From positions 10,799,428-10,863,427 of the forward strand of contig NC_090173.1 of the NCBI RefSeq assembly GCF_024679245.1: a stretch of 64,000 nt of DNA, written 5' to 3'. The stretch is from Pseudorasbora parva. Taxonomy: Eukaryota; Chordata; Actinopteri; Cypriniformes; Gobionidae. The notes under the pieces are model-generated. The model worked only from the letters and a program-made list of their open reading frames with translations, ran no database searches and was not told the DNA's origin. How positions within the stretch are numbered: position 1 is the stretch's first letter; every line of letters starts with the position of its first letter. Shown here piece after piece: positions 1-11,217 of this stretch. The position numbers were made by a program, and so were the translations under genes.

Positions 1-806
1 ACAATTTGTCAAAATGTAATCAGTCTTACTTTTCTAATTCAAATTGAACCGATCTACCATTTTATGTTAGCCTAGAAATCTAGACGCCCCCTAGCAGCAG
101 CAAATTTAATCTGCCCGCAAGTGTCGTCTAGGAACTCTCAATACCCTTCTGAGCTGTATTCCTCACAATCTGGACGGGCCAATCACGTCGTGTATAGAGT
201 CGGTGGGCGGGGCCATAATGACGACGGCCGAGTTGCGTTTGCGTGCTTCTAGTAAACACAGAAACTGGTGAACGGCGACGGTCTTTCGAATCAGCTCTGA
301 CCGGGACTCTGGAAGACTTGGAGTTAAGCTTTCCTCTGAGAAAAGAACAAAGAACGGCACTGAAGTCATTCTTAAGAAGGGAAGATGTGTTCGGAGTTTA
401 GCCGACCGGATACGGCGAATGTTTAATCAGTCAGCGAGCTCTGTTTCACCTTCGTTGCTCTGGTTGGTGTAGCGCTATCCTATCGCGTGCAGACGGAGTT
501 TGAAAGACAACCGTTTATCCCGCCCCTCGGATTGAGCCGTCAATGGTGAGTTTCCAGACCAAACATCTTGATGTGGCTCTGGCTTGTCAGGCTACATTAT
601 TCGTGCGAACGAAGCGGAATCGCGTCCATCTCGCTGTGCGAAAAGCGTCTATCGCGCCGCAGGACCTCCAGACGCGCGTCAACACGCCTTTCCATTGACT
701 TAACACAGAAATCATTCGCTCCAGACGCTCTATTCGCGTTCGGTGTGAACGTACCTTTAAAGGAACACTCCACCGTTTTAGAAAGAGGGCTTATTCAACT
801 TCTTTC
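1..806. other. probable dispersed repeat, unclassified
   Basis: Moderately GC-rich sequence with gtgggcggggccataatgac and CpG-rich 590-760. It resembles repetitive fish DNA by memory, but no inverted ends or coding frame could be defined. No host exon was recognised. Confidence 0.3.
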
Positions 807-906
807 CTATATTTGCCTGTTCCCCAGGGTTCTGTTTTGGGCCCACTTCTTTTTATTATTGATCTGCTTCCTCTTGGTTCCATTTTGAGAAAACAAGGTA
901 ATAATG
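807..906 (+). pseudogene. L2-type LINE reverse transcriptase fragment
   Basis: One frame from 819 reads VPQGSVLGPLLFIIDLLPLG then SILRKQGNN. QGSVLGPLLF is the conserved reverse-transcriptase block of L2/CR1 LINEs. Nothing else of the RT domain is recognisable. It stops at the SINE3 copy that begins at 904. Confidence 0.8.
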
Positions 907-1453
907 TGTTCGATTTATATAGCGCTTTTCAAGGCACTCAAAGCGCTTTACATTGAAGGGGGAATCTCCTCAACCACCCCCAATGTGCGGCACCACCTGG
1001 ATGATGCGACGGCAGCCATATTGCGCCAGAACGCTCACCACACACCAGCTGATTGGTGGAGAGGACACAGAGTGATGAAGCCAATCAGGATATGGGGATT
1101 ATTAGGAGGCCATGATGGACAGAGGCCAATGGGCAAATTTGGCCAGGATGCCGGGGTTACACCCCTACTCTTTTTCCGAAAGACATCCTGGGATTTTTAA
1201 TGACCACAGAGAGTCAGGACCTCGGTTTAACGTCTCATCCGAAAGACGGTGCTCTTTGTCAGTATAGTGTCCCCATCATTATACTGGGGCGTTAGGACCC
1301 ACACAGACCGCAGGGTGAGCGCCCCCTGCTGGCCTCACTAACACCTCTACCTGGTTTTCCCAGTTGGTCTCCAATCCAGGTACTGACCAGGCTCAGCCCT
1401 GCTTAGCTTCAGTGGGAAACCAGTCTTGGGCTACAGGGTGATATGGCTGCTGG
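904..1453 (-). mobile_element. SINE3-like retroposon with 5S rRNA-derived head
   Basis: Read on the minus strand, the 5' part (1453 to about 1350) follows 5S rRNA: gccatatcaccctg, then gaagctaagcagggctgagc and ggtcagtacctggattggag, which include the internal control region. A roughly 430-bp body and the tail aaagcgctttgagtgccttg follow, the latter resembling L2/CR1 LINE tails. 5S-derived SINE3 elements are known from zebrafish. The copy looks nearly full length. Confidence 0.85.
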
Positions 1454-1689
1454 ATATAATGAATGGAATCCTATGTTGCCAGCTAGCATGTCCCGAGTAA
1501 AAGTGATCCCAAAAAACCCTCACCTAATTACTTCTTGTGGCCTGCGTATTCACAGCGAGCATGAGGATGAGAGCCGTGATGTCTCTGCGCCCAAGTAGCA
1601 GTGCTTCGCCTGTGCTTCCCCATAATATAGTCCCAAGTCAATATCTGCCTAGGAAATCGCCTACTCTTAATCTGCATCGCTTTATTTTA

Positions 1690-2070
1690 CAATTCTTATT
1701 TTTTACAAACTTTATTGGCAAAAAATACCTTTTTATTATTATTTGTAACCAATTTATTGGCCATTAAATGCTTTTTAAAACATTTTTTTCTTGTATTTTT
1801 TTTTTAAATAAATGTTAAAAGCCAACAAATACCTTTTTATTATTATTTTCAACCAATTTAATTGGCCAAAAATACATATATTTTTAATGTTTTCTTATTT
1901 TTAACCAATTTTTTTGGCTAGCAAATGTTTTTTAAAGGCAAACAAAAGGCCACCAAACATGTTTATTAACAAAGATTTTTTTTTTTTTTTTTTTTTATGT
2001 AACATTTTTAAGCAAATTTAAAGGCCAAAAAATATTTTCCCCATAATGTTTCCTCATTTTATTGGCCACC
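1690..2070. repeat. degenerate AT-rich repeat with TTGGCCA motifs
   Basis: Motifs such as accaatttattggcca, ccaatttaattggccaaaaa and aacaaatacctttttattat recur about every 60-100 bp. Heavily diverged. Confidence 0.55.
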
Positions 2071-2379
2071 AAATATACAATTTCATAATTTTTTTATCTA
2101 AATCATAAGTCTATGCTTAGAAAAATGTCCTCGATCCATGCAGTTTAATCTCTTGATCTCTGTCAGATCACAGATAATGCAAAACTTTAACATCAAGATG
2201 GTTTGATTCTTCATAAACCTGTCCGTTTACCAAGACCTGCGTGCATTCAAGGACACTCAAATCACTGAAATCACACAATAAACAGATTCGTTTTTTTGTA
2301 TCTGTTCAACAAGAACATTAATATCATGTATATACATTTTAATTATTAAAAAAAAGAGAAGAATCAGTCACTGAAAAAT

Positions 2380-2900
2380 AAGGTTTGACCCCTCAAAAGT
2401 CTTCATCCTGTGACGTCTGCAAATGTAAGCAGGCGATGGGCTACACTGCCTCAATCAAAGCACATCTGTGGCACGAACCCACGGAAAAACACCTCCGCAA
2501 AGCCTGAATAGAGAGACGGGACAGTTAGGCCGCGCTGAAGGACTCATAACCCGCTTGATGGCTTTTAATGCTTTTAATGTGAAGGAGTCGGAGGGAGTAA
2601 TCCACACGCCGCGGAAGAGACGCAGATTAATCAAATCAGCCACAAGTGCTTCATTATCTCCAGAACGTGCCGAGCTACTACGAGAGAGCTCGTCGACATT
2701 CATTAAGACACTTCAGAGTGGGACGATTCAACACATCTGCAGAAAAAATCAAGATTGTGTCATCCTTTACTCATTTAGCTGCTTTATATAATGTTATCGG
2801 AGCACTTGGACACAGAGTGCTTTCACTGAGCAGCAGCGTTGCCACAGTTACTACCACTGCTCGGGTACGAGTCCCGTGAAACAAGAGTCACGATGAATAG
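2380..2900. other. unique-looking intergenic or intronic sequence
   Basis: Balanced composition with ttttaatgcttttaatgtga and ggcttttaatg-type AT motifs, no terminal repeats. The overlapping short frames have no recognisable protein. It could be conserved noncoding DNA. Confidence 0.3.
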
Positions 2901-2957
2901 TTTGAAGATTACCAATTACACCAATTACAGAAAACAGGAGATTTGACTTTCACAGTA

Positions 2958-3750
2958 CACTCTAAAAAAATGCTTGTTGTTTTAACCCAACGGTTGAGTT
3001 GTTTTAACCCATCAATTGGTTTGTTTTAACCCAACGGTTCAGTTGTTTTAACCCAGCAATTGGGTTGTTTTAACCCAACGGTTGAGTTGATTTAACCCAT
3101 CAATTGGGTTGTTTTAACCCTAGGGTTGAGTTGTTTTAACCTATCAATTGGGTTGTTTTAACCCTAGGGTTGAGTTGTTTTAACCCAGTAATTGGGTTGT
3201 TTTAACCCAACGGTTGAGTTGTTTTAACCCAACGGTTTAGTTGTTTTAACCCAGCAATTGGGTTGTTTTAACCCAACGGTTGAGTTGGTTTAACCTATCA
3301 ATTGGGTTGTTTTAACCCAACGGTTCAGTTGTTTCAACCCAGCAATTGGGTTGTTTTAACCCAACGGTTGAGTTGATTTAACTTATCAATTGGGTTGTTT
3401 TAACCCAACGGTTCAGTTGTTTTAACCCAGCAATTGGGTTGTTTTAACCCAACGGTTCAGTTGTTTTAACCCATCAATTGGGTTGTTTTAACCCAACGGT
3501 TCAGTTGTTTTAACCCATCAATTGGGTTGTTTTAACCCAACGGTTGAGTTGTTTTAACCCAACAGTTTAGTTGTTTTAACCTAGCAACTGGGTTGTTTTA
3601 ACCCTAGGGTTGAGTTGTTTTAACCCAGTAATTGGGTTGTTTTAACCCAACGGTTCAGTTGTTTTAACCCAACAGTTGAGTTGTTTTAACCCAGCAATTG
3701 GGTTGTTTTAACCCAACGGTTGAGTTGCTTTAACCCAGCAATTGGGTTAC
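2958..3750. mobile_element. MITE with expanded TTGGGTTGTTTTAACCC minisatellite, right end missing
   Basis: Starts CACTCTAAAAAAATGCT after a TA at 2956-2957. The interior is an alternation of ttgggttgttttaacccaac and ggttgagttgttttaaccca, a period of about 43-44 bp repeated about 18 times. The expected right terminal repeat is absent after 3750. Related complete copies are at 32915-33246 and 40515-41021. Confidence 0.8.
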
Positions 3751-4038
3751 TCACTAGGTTTCGGAACAGACCTCTTCTTCATTACTTTCTAGAGAGGTGT
3801 ATTACGGGGGGTATTCAGATTAGAGTAACGCGTTACTGGCATCACTGCTGAACAACAGCATAAGGGCGATTAAACGATGGCAGAATTAATGATGAATTAT
3901 TATTATGTCGCTGCAGTGATTCTCGGGGTAAAAGAGTGTGTGAAACGTCAGGCGTTATCAGTGCGAGTGAGGCTTCTGTTCATTCGTCAAAGTCATTGGA
4001 AAAGATATTTGGCGTCTACATTTCCATCAGCCGTGCCA

Positions 4039-4696
<658 letters not shown>

Positions 4697-4916
4697 TCTT
4701 GTATGACTTAATAACAGTTGATTTTCCTCAACTGATGTTGATTAGTTACAGTAGTGTAGATCCAGGCGGACATGACTCCAGTGTTACACAGAGAGCACTT
4801 GGTTCGACTTTTTTATTTGTATTCTGCGATAAAACTCACACACTTCACACAAGTGATGATGATGACATCATTCTCTGTGTTCCAAATAAGTGATGTCACG
4901 TGACACACTATGATGT

Positions 4917-4922
4917 GTGTAT

Positions 4923-4955
<33 letters not shown>

Positions 4956-5731
4956 TGTCTGTCTGACTCTCTGTGTGTGTGTGTATGTGTGTGTGTGTGT
5001 CTGTCTGTCTGACTGTCTGTGTGTGTGTGTGTGTGTATGTGTGTGTGTCTGTCTGTCTGTGTCTGTCTGTCTGTGTGTCTGTCTGTCTCTGACTGACTGA
5101 CTGTCTGTCTGTCTGTCTGTGTGCGCGCGCGCGTGCGTGTCTGTGTGTGTGCGTCCCGAGATGATCTGTGTTATTTAAAGGGTCGAGCTCTGAGACGGAC
5201 CGTGAACTTTCTCCAGATGAAACACCAGCAGCTCGTCTCATCAGAATGCAAAGGCTTCATATAACAGATGGAGAGAAACCCCCGTGTGAGTGCGTGTGTG
5301 TGTGTGTCTCGCTGCTCGATTACACTGCGAGCGGCCGGAGGCTTCTTTCACTCCATCGCTCTTGTTCTGTTAGCCGACTGAAAGCCAATCTGACGCAGCC
5401 GGAAAACCCATCCACAGTACAGAGACTTCACAATCTGATTAGAGTGAGTGGATGCACACACGCACATGCACACACACGCACACACACACACACACACACA
5501 CGTTTGTTTTTGTGACACATGGGGACATTCCATAGGCATAATGGTTTTTATACTGTACACACCGTATTTTCTATCCCCTTACACTGCCCCTAAACCTACC
5601 CATCACACACACGCACACGCACACGCACACGCACACGCACACGCACACACACACACACGCACACACACACACACAAGCAGTGCTGCATATCTCTCGTTCA
5701 TTCTCTTTATACTGCCTGAAATTACAATTGA

Positions 5732-5770
<39 letters not shown>

Positions 5771-6000
5771 AGAGTGTAAGTGTGTATGGAAGATTATAAG
5801 TGTGTGTGTAAGTGGATGGCTTCATATCATCCACTGTGTGTGCGAGTGTGTGTATGTTAGTGTAAGTATGTGCGTGTGCAAGAGAGAGAGTGTGTGTAAC
5901 TTTGTGCGAGTGTGTGTGTGTATGTTTGTGAGTGTAAGCGTGGGAGTGTGTGACTGTGTATGAGAGTCTGTGTGTGTGTCTGTGTGTGTAAGAGTGTACT

Positions 6001-6059
<59 letters not shown>

Positions 6060-6118
6060 GTGTGTGTAATGTGTGTGAAAGAGAAAGTGTGTTTGCATGT
6101 GTGTGTGTGTGTGTGTGA
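4917..6118. repeat. GT, GTCT, CA and GA simple-repeat region
   Basis: GT and GTCT tracts at 4917-5155, CA at 5458-5502 and 5608-5675, GT at 5732-5766 and diffuse GT to 6118, with a (GA)n tract at 6017-6056. A non-repetitive 5160-5450 segment lies between. Confidence 0.9.
5500..5612. mobile_element. TTTGTTTTTGTGACATATGG repeat, copy 1
   Basis: gtttgtttttgtgacacatg, ggggacattccatagg, ctatccccttacactgcccc and taaacctacccatcacacac. The same series recurs at 59755-59890 and, inverted, at 63455-63560. Each copy adjoins CA tracts. Confidence 0.7.
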
Positions 6119-6189
6119 TAGTCTATCTATCCATTTATCCAATTATTTAAATCTGTTTGTAACCCTTGATGTTGTTCTGGCGGATTAGT

Positions 6190-7645
6190 TTGTCTGCGTG
6201 CTATTAGCGTGTTAGCATATGTTAGCTTATGTAAGCATTTGTTAACATATGTTAGCGTGTGTTTGTGTATGTCAGCATGTGTCAATGTATGTTAGCATGT
6301 GTTAACGTATGTTAGCGTGTGTTAGTGTATGTTAACATGTGTTAATGTTTGTTAGTGTGTGTTAGCGTATGTTTGTGTTAGCAACATGTTTTGCTATGTT
6401 ATCGTGTTACCATGTGTTAATGTATGTTAGCGTTTGTTAGCATATGTTAGCGTGTGTTAGATTATGTTTGCGTGTGTTAACGTATGTTAGTGTGTGTTAG
6501 TGTTGTGTGTTAGCGTGTTTACATAGGTTAGCGTGTGTTAGCATGTTAAAGTATGTTAGCATGTGTTAATGTGTGTTAGCATGTTACCTTATGTTAGCGT
6601 GTTAATGTATGTTGGCATATGTTAACGTATGTTAGCGTGTTAACATGTGTTATCTTATGTTAGTTAAAGTGTGTTAGTGTATGTTAATGTATGTTAGCGT
6701 ATGTTAAAGGATGTTGGTGTGTTTTCGCGTGTTATCATGTTATCATGTTATCATGTGTTAATGTATGTAAGCATGTTATAGTGTGTTAGCGTATGTTAGC
6801 GTATGTTAACGTGTTATCATGTGTTAATGTATGTTAGCATGTTATCGTGTGTTAACGTATGTTAGCTTTTGTTATGGTGTTACCATGTGTTAATGTATGT
6901 TAGCGTGTGTTAGCGTATGTTAGTGTGTTAACGTATGTTAGCGTGTATTAACGTATGTTAGCATGTGTTAGCGTGTGTTAATGTATGTTAACGTGTGTTA
7001 GCATATGCTAACGTGTGTTAGCATATGTTAACGCATGTTAACAAGTATTAACGTATGTTAGCATATGTTAGCGTGTGTTAATGTATGTTAACGTGTGTTT
7101 GCATATGTTAACATGTGTTAGCATATGTTAACGTGTGTAAGCGTATGTTAGCATGTGTTAACATATGTTAGCATATATTAGCGTATGTTACCGTGTGTTA
7201 ACGTATGTTAGCATGTGTTAGCGTGCGTAAGCGTATGTTAGCGTTCGTTAGGGTGTTACTGTGTTACCATTTGTTAATGTAGGTTAGTGTGTGTTAGCGT
7301 GTGTTAACGTATGTTAGCGTGTGTTAGAGTGTTACCGTGAGTTAACGTAGGTTAACATGTTACCGTGTGTTAACGTATGTTAGCATGTGTTAACGTATGT
7401 TAGTGTGTGTTAATGTGTGTTAACGTGTATTAGCGTATGTTAGCATTTGTTAGCGTATGTTACCATGTGTTAACATGTGTTAGCATGTGTTAACGTATGT
7501 TAGCGTATGTTAGCATGTTTTAGCGTGTGTTAACGTATGTTAGCGTATGTTACCATGTGTTAACATGTGTTAGCATGTGTTAACGTATGTTAGCGTATGC
7601 TAGCATGTTTTAGCGTGTGTTAACGTATGTTAGCATTTGTTTACG
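6190..7645. repeat. 10-bp GTATGTTAGC-type minisatellite
   Basis: About 1.45 kb of gt(a/g)tgtta(g/a)c decamers with frequent substitutions and single-base slips. The repeat is rich in GTTAAC and GTTAGC. There are no open frames of note. Confidence 0.93.
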
Positions 7646-8206
7646 TGTGACTCTGCTGAGCTCAAATGTCATTTCATTTTCCTTATGAAAGACTTTTACA
7701 GTCATTGAGACTCGAGGGCAAATCAGAATGAACTCAAAACAGAGTGCGCAAAATGAACTTAAGCCAATTACTCTGCTCTGAATTCCTTATTTGTGCCACC
7801 GAAGAGTTTTAAAAGAAATGTGATCCGTGACTGCTAATCAAATTGAGCCGAGAGCTAACTAGCAGCGCTAACGACACGACCACCATCTGACTGCAGTAAA
7901 TTAAAGTAGCGGTTATGATGTGTTCAACAGCGTGTGCTTTTATTGGTAATGGAAACCAACGTGGCATCTAGTTTCACTAATAACACGCTAGCATGAGCAG
8001 TTTTATTGGCCGCTGGAAGATTTGAGTGCTAGCGCAGCGTTCTCGGGTTCACTTCCATAAAGTGGAAAATCCCTGACATCAGCACTGCGCCTTTGAGCGG
8101 GACATTTAACCCCCGATCGGCCCCCCGAATACATCTGCAGTGCGCTCGCCTGGGTCAGAAACAGCAGACAGATGACAAGCATCGCTACAACTAGACATCA
8201 AACCTC

Positions 8207-8209
<3 letters not shown>
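7646..8209. other. no gene recognised
   Basis: Non-repetitive sequence between two arrays. No splice-bounded frame matching RBFOX C-terminal exons was found. Confidence 0.4.

Positions 8210-8240
<31 letters not shown>
8210..8240. repeat. GT microsatellite
   Basis: About 15 GT units. Confidence 0.95.
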
Positions 8241-8241
<1 letters not shown>

Positions 8242-8338
8242 GTCCTGCAGCATGGGACTGATTCCTCAAATCATGTGTTGCTGAGGAGTGTTTGTGCTTT
8301 AAATGAAGAGATACAGAATACATAGTAACCAGTCAGAA

Positions 8339-9378
<1,040 letters not shown>

Positions 9379-9552
9379 CAAATCCTCAAAGCAACACATA
9401 TTGTCTCTATGTATCATTAGTCCGACAATAAGTGCAATCTTAATTAATAAATTAATATATAGGGAGAAAAACGCACCTGTCAAACGGAGTTTTGTTTAAA
9501 CAGGTGTGCAAGACAACAAAATAAAGCGCTATTCTCCAGCAGTCTTCCTCAC

Positions 9553-9606
9553 CTGCGTAGAGCTCCGGTCCGTAAACGGCTCCCACGACCGGATTGAGCT
9601 TCCAGC
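9553..9606 (-). CDS. rbfox3: rbfox3-like 54-nt exon
   Basis: A 54-nt exon, the usual length for this RBFOX exon. The acceptor is gtttctgcag and the donor is GCAG|gtgagg at 9552. After the split codon it encodes WKLNPVVGAVYGPELYA and leaves one base for the next exon. GPEFYA in mammalian RBFOX3 against SPEFYA in RBFOX1 supports an RBFOX3-type gene. The exon that should follow (RBFOX region with GFPYP and YRGAHLRGRGR) was looked for in 1-9552 and not found, so the next intron exceeds 9.5 kb and the C-terminus lies outside the window. Confidence 0.93.
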
Positions 9607-9797
9607 CTGCAGAAACACAGGACAGAGATGGAGATATCCGGCAAACACCTGAGCGGGAGCTTTAATAGATCCCACTGGGGTTAAAATAACATCTGTCAGT
9701 GATAGTCAGGAGCGTTAAGCAGCTGTAATGCTGAGGCAGCAGGTGACAGGCCGGTTTGTCATGTTAAGGAGATTTATGAGCAGAGAGGCACTCTTAC

Positions 9798-9858
9798 TGT
9801 TTGTGTACGGGTTTACTACTTTCTTATTCGTCATCACTCTCGCCGTGGCATTGTTCAC
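9798..9858 (-). CDS. rbfox3: rbfox3-like 61-nt exon after the RRM
   Basis: A 61-nt exon, the conserved RBFOX length, encoding VNNATARVMTNKKVVNPYTN plus one base. The acceptor is ttctcag directly after a roughly 42-unit CT microsatellite (plus 9867-9950). The donor is A|gtaaga at 9797. The split codon is A+GC, giving Ser, where mammalian RBFOX has G+GC (Gly) in TNGWKLNP. VNNATARVMTNKK is the strand that closes the RRM and the basic tail after it. The upstream intron is 768 nt and the downstream intron 191 nt, compact compared with the rest of the gene. Confidence 0.94.
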
Positions 9859-9863
9859 CTGAG

Positions 9864-9866
<3 letters not shown>

Positions 9867-9950
<84 letters not shown>
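9867..9950. repeat. GA/CT microsatellite at an rbfox3 acceptor
   Basis: About 42 GA units on the plus strand, read as CT in the transcript. It ends 8 nt before the acceptor AG of the 61-nt exon and so serves as its polypyrimidine tract. Confidence 0.95.
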
Positions 9951-9952
<2 letters not shown>

Positions 9953-9984
9953 TGAGCGCGCTGCAGGAACATACATCAAAAACA

Positions 9985-10541
9985 CATGCATACAAATACT
10001 GCGCTCATGCAAAACACGCATGCATGTGAGTAATATCTCTCAGCTGTTCCTGTAATGACCCACAATGCATCTCTTCCCGCTGTTCTGAGCCATGCACACA
10101 ACACTTTACAGAATGTGTTATTATATTCAAAATTATTTTTTTCTGAATTTCTGCAGTTTGCAAGCCATGAACAAAAATTCCCCATGAATATCAAAAGATA
10201 AACAACACTTTGAACATGATATCTGATTGGACAATCTGCATTCTCACTTAAAACACAGTTTGGCTTGGACTAGTTATAAATTATCCAATAAAGACAAGGA
10301 TGGTGAATATTTTAAAGATTTAGATCCAACAGAATGAAATCCTCTTAGAGATCAAATATTCAAGAAATGTTCTAACGTAATACCTATTGATAATGTGACA
10401 TGTGAATGTTCTCAGTTCATTAATCGAATGACAAATGCGTACAAAATATACTTACAAATACTATAAGATAACTTTATAATTCATATAATATGAATAAATA
10501 AGTATAAGCTACACACAACACACGGGGGCAGGTAACATGCA
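9985..10541 (-). promoter_or_regulatory. cluster of five intronic UGCAUG motifs
   Basis: On the transcript strand TGCATG occurs at 10541-10536, 10096-10091, 10024-10019, 10011-10006 and 9990-9985, all within the 768-nt intron between the 93-nt and 61-nt rbfox3 exons. By base-composition chance about 0.2 would be expected on one strand. UGCAUG is the known RBFOX binding site. Downstream sites generally promote inclusion of the preceding exon and upstream sites repress the following exon. An autoregulatory role is an inference. Confidence 0.6.
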
Positions 10542-10626
10542 GATGCTCGGGAATCTCAGGATGAGGACAGGAAATGAGGTCAGCAGGCAGGAAAGGAGGA
10601 CGGAGAGAAGGGGAAAAGGAAAGCAC

Positions 10627-10719
10627 CTCGATTTTACGTCCTTCTACGATTGTACCGTTTAGTTTCTCCCGCGCACGATCTGCCTCTGTGCTCGTTTCAA
10701 AAGTTACAAAGCCAAAGCC
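10627..10719 (-). CDS. rbfox3: rbfox3-like 93-nt RRM exon (RNP1)
   Basis: A 93-nt phase-0 exon encoding [20 protein letters not shown] and [11 protein letters not shown], which carries RNP1 and the C-terminal half of the RRM. The acceptor is gggtccgcag; the donor is GAG|gtgctt at 10626, a GT donor with a weak extended consensus. In mammalian RBFOX genes this exon is known to be alternatively skipped, giving an RRM-deleted dominant-negative isoform under RBFOX autoregulation. Skipping here would also keep the frame. Upstream of the acceptor the transcript strand has about 31 CT repeats and a 19-nt C run. Five TGCATG motifs lie in the 768-nt downstream intron. [12 protein letters not shown] again agrees with RBFOX3. 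Confidence 0.95.
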
Positions 10720-10749
10720 CTGCGGACCCATGGAGTGAGGCAGGAGAGA

Positions 10750-10765
10750 GGGGGGGGGGGGGGGG

Positions 10766-10832
<67 letters not shown>
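10750..10832. repeat. G run plus GA microsatellite upstream of the 93-nt exon
   Basis: 19 consecutive G (10750-10768), then about 31 AG units. In the transcript this is a CT tract followed by a C run, ending about 30 nt upstream of the 93-nt exon's acceptor. Confidence 0.95.
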
Positions 10833-10833
<1 letters not shown>

Positions 10834-11217
10834 CAGGAGCCCACAGAAGGGAGGATCATGAGGGGTACAGAGAAACACTAGAGTAAGACACACAGTCTGT
10901 ATGTAAAGAGGTTCAGTCAGGTTATAGAGACAGATTAAGCAGAAATAACATATAACACCTAATAAACCCTTTCAGAATGTAACGTGTGAAATGTTGCTTT
11001 AATCAGAGCTAAAAAGAGTCAGTTCATATTAATGACACCAGCAGACAGCTATCTTCAGCCAAGCAGGCAAACCTTCACGTACATGAATGACGAAAGACTG
11101 ACAACTATAACTCTTACATTTCAATAACACATTTCAAATCCAGGCTAAAATCTGATAATGATATCAATTATTATTTTAATCTCAAGATTTGAGATTTACC
11201 AATACATTTTTAAGATC
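10833..11217. other. no gene recognised
   Basis: AT-rich intronic sequence between the CT tract of the 93-nt exon and the GGAT array. Confidence 0.5.

Noticed and set aside
163..369. 68-codon minus-strand frame near the window start, considered as an rbfox3 C-terminal exon
   Set aside because: No similarity to the RBFOX C-terminal region and no matching splice phase.
1350..1453. Functional 5S rRNA gene
   Set aside because: Diverged from 5S rRNA, particularly in its 5' third, and continuous with a SINE body and LINE-like tail.
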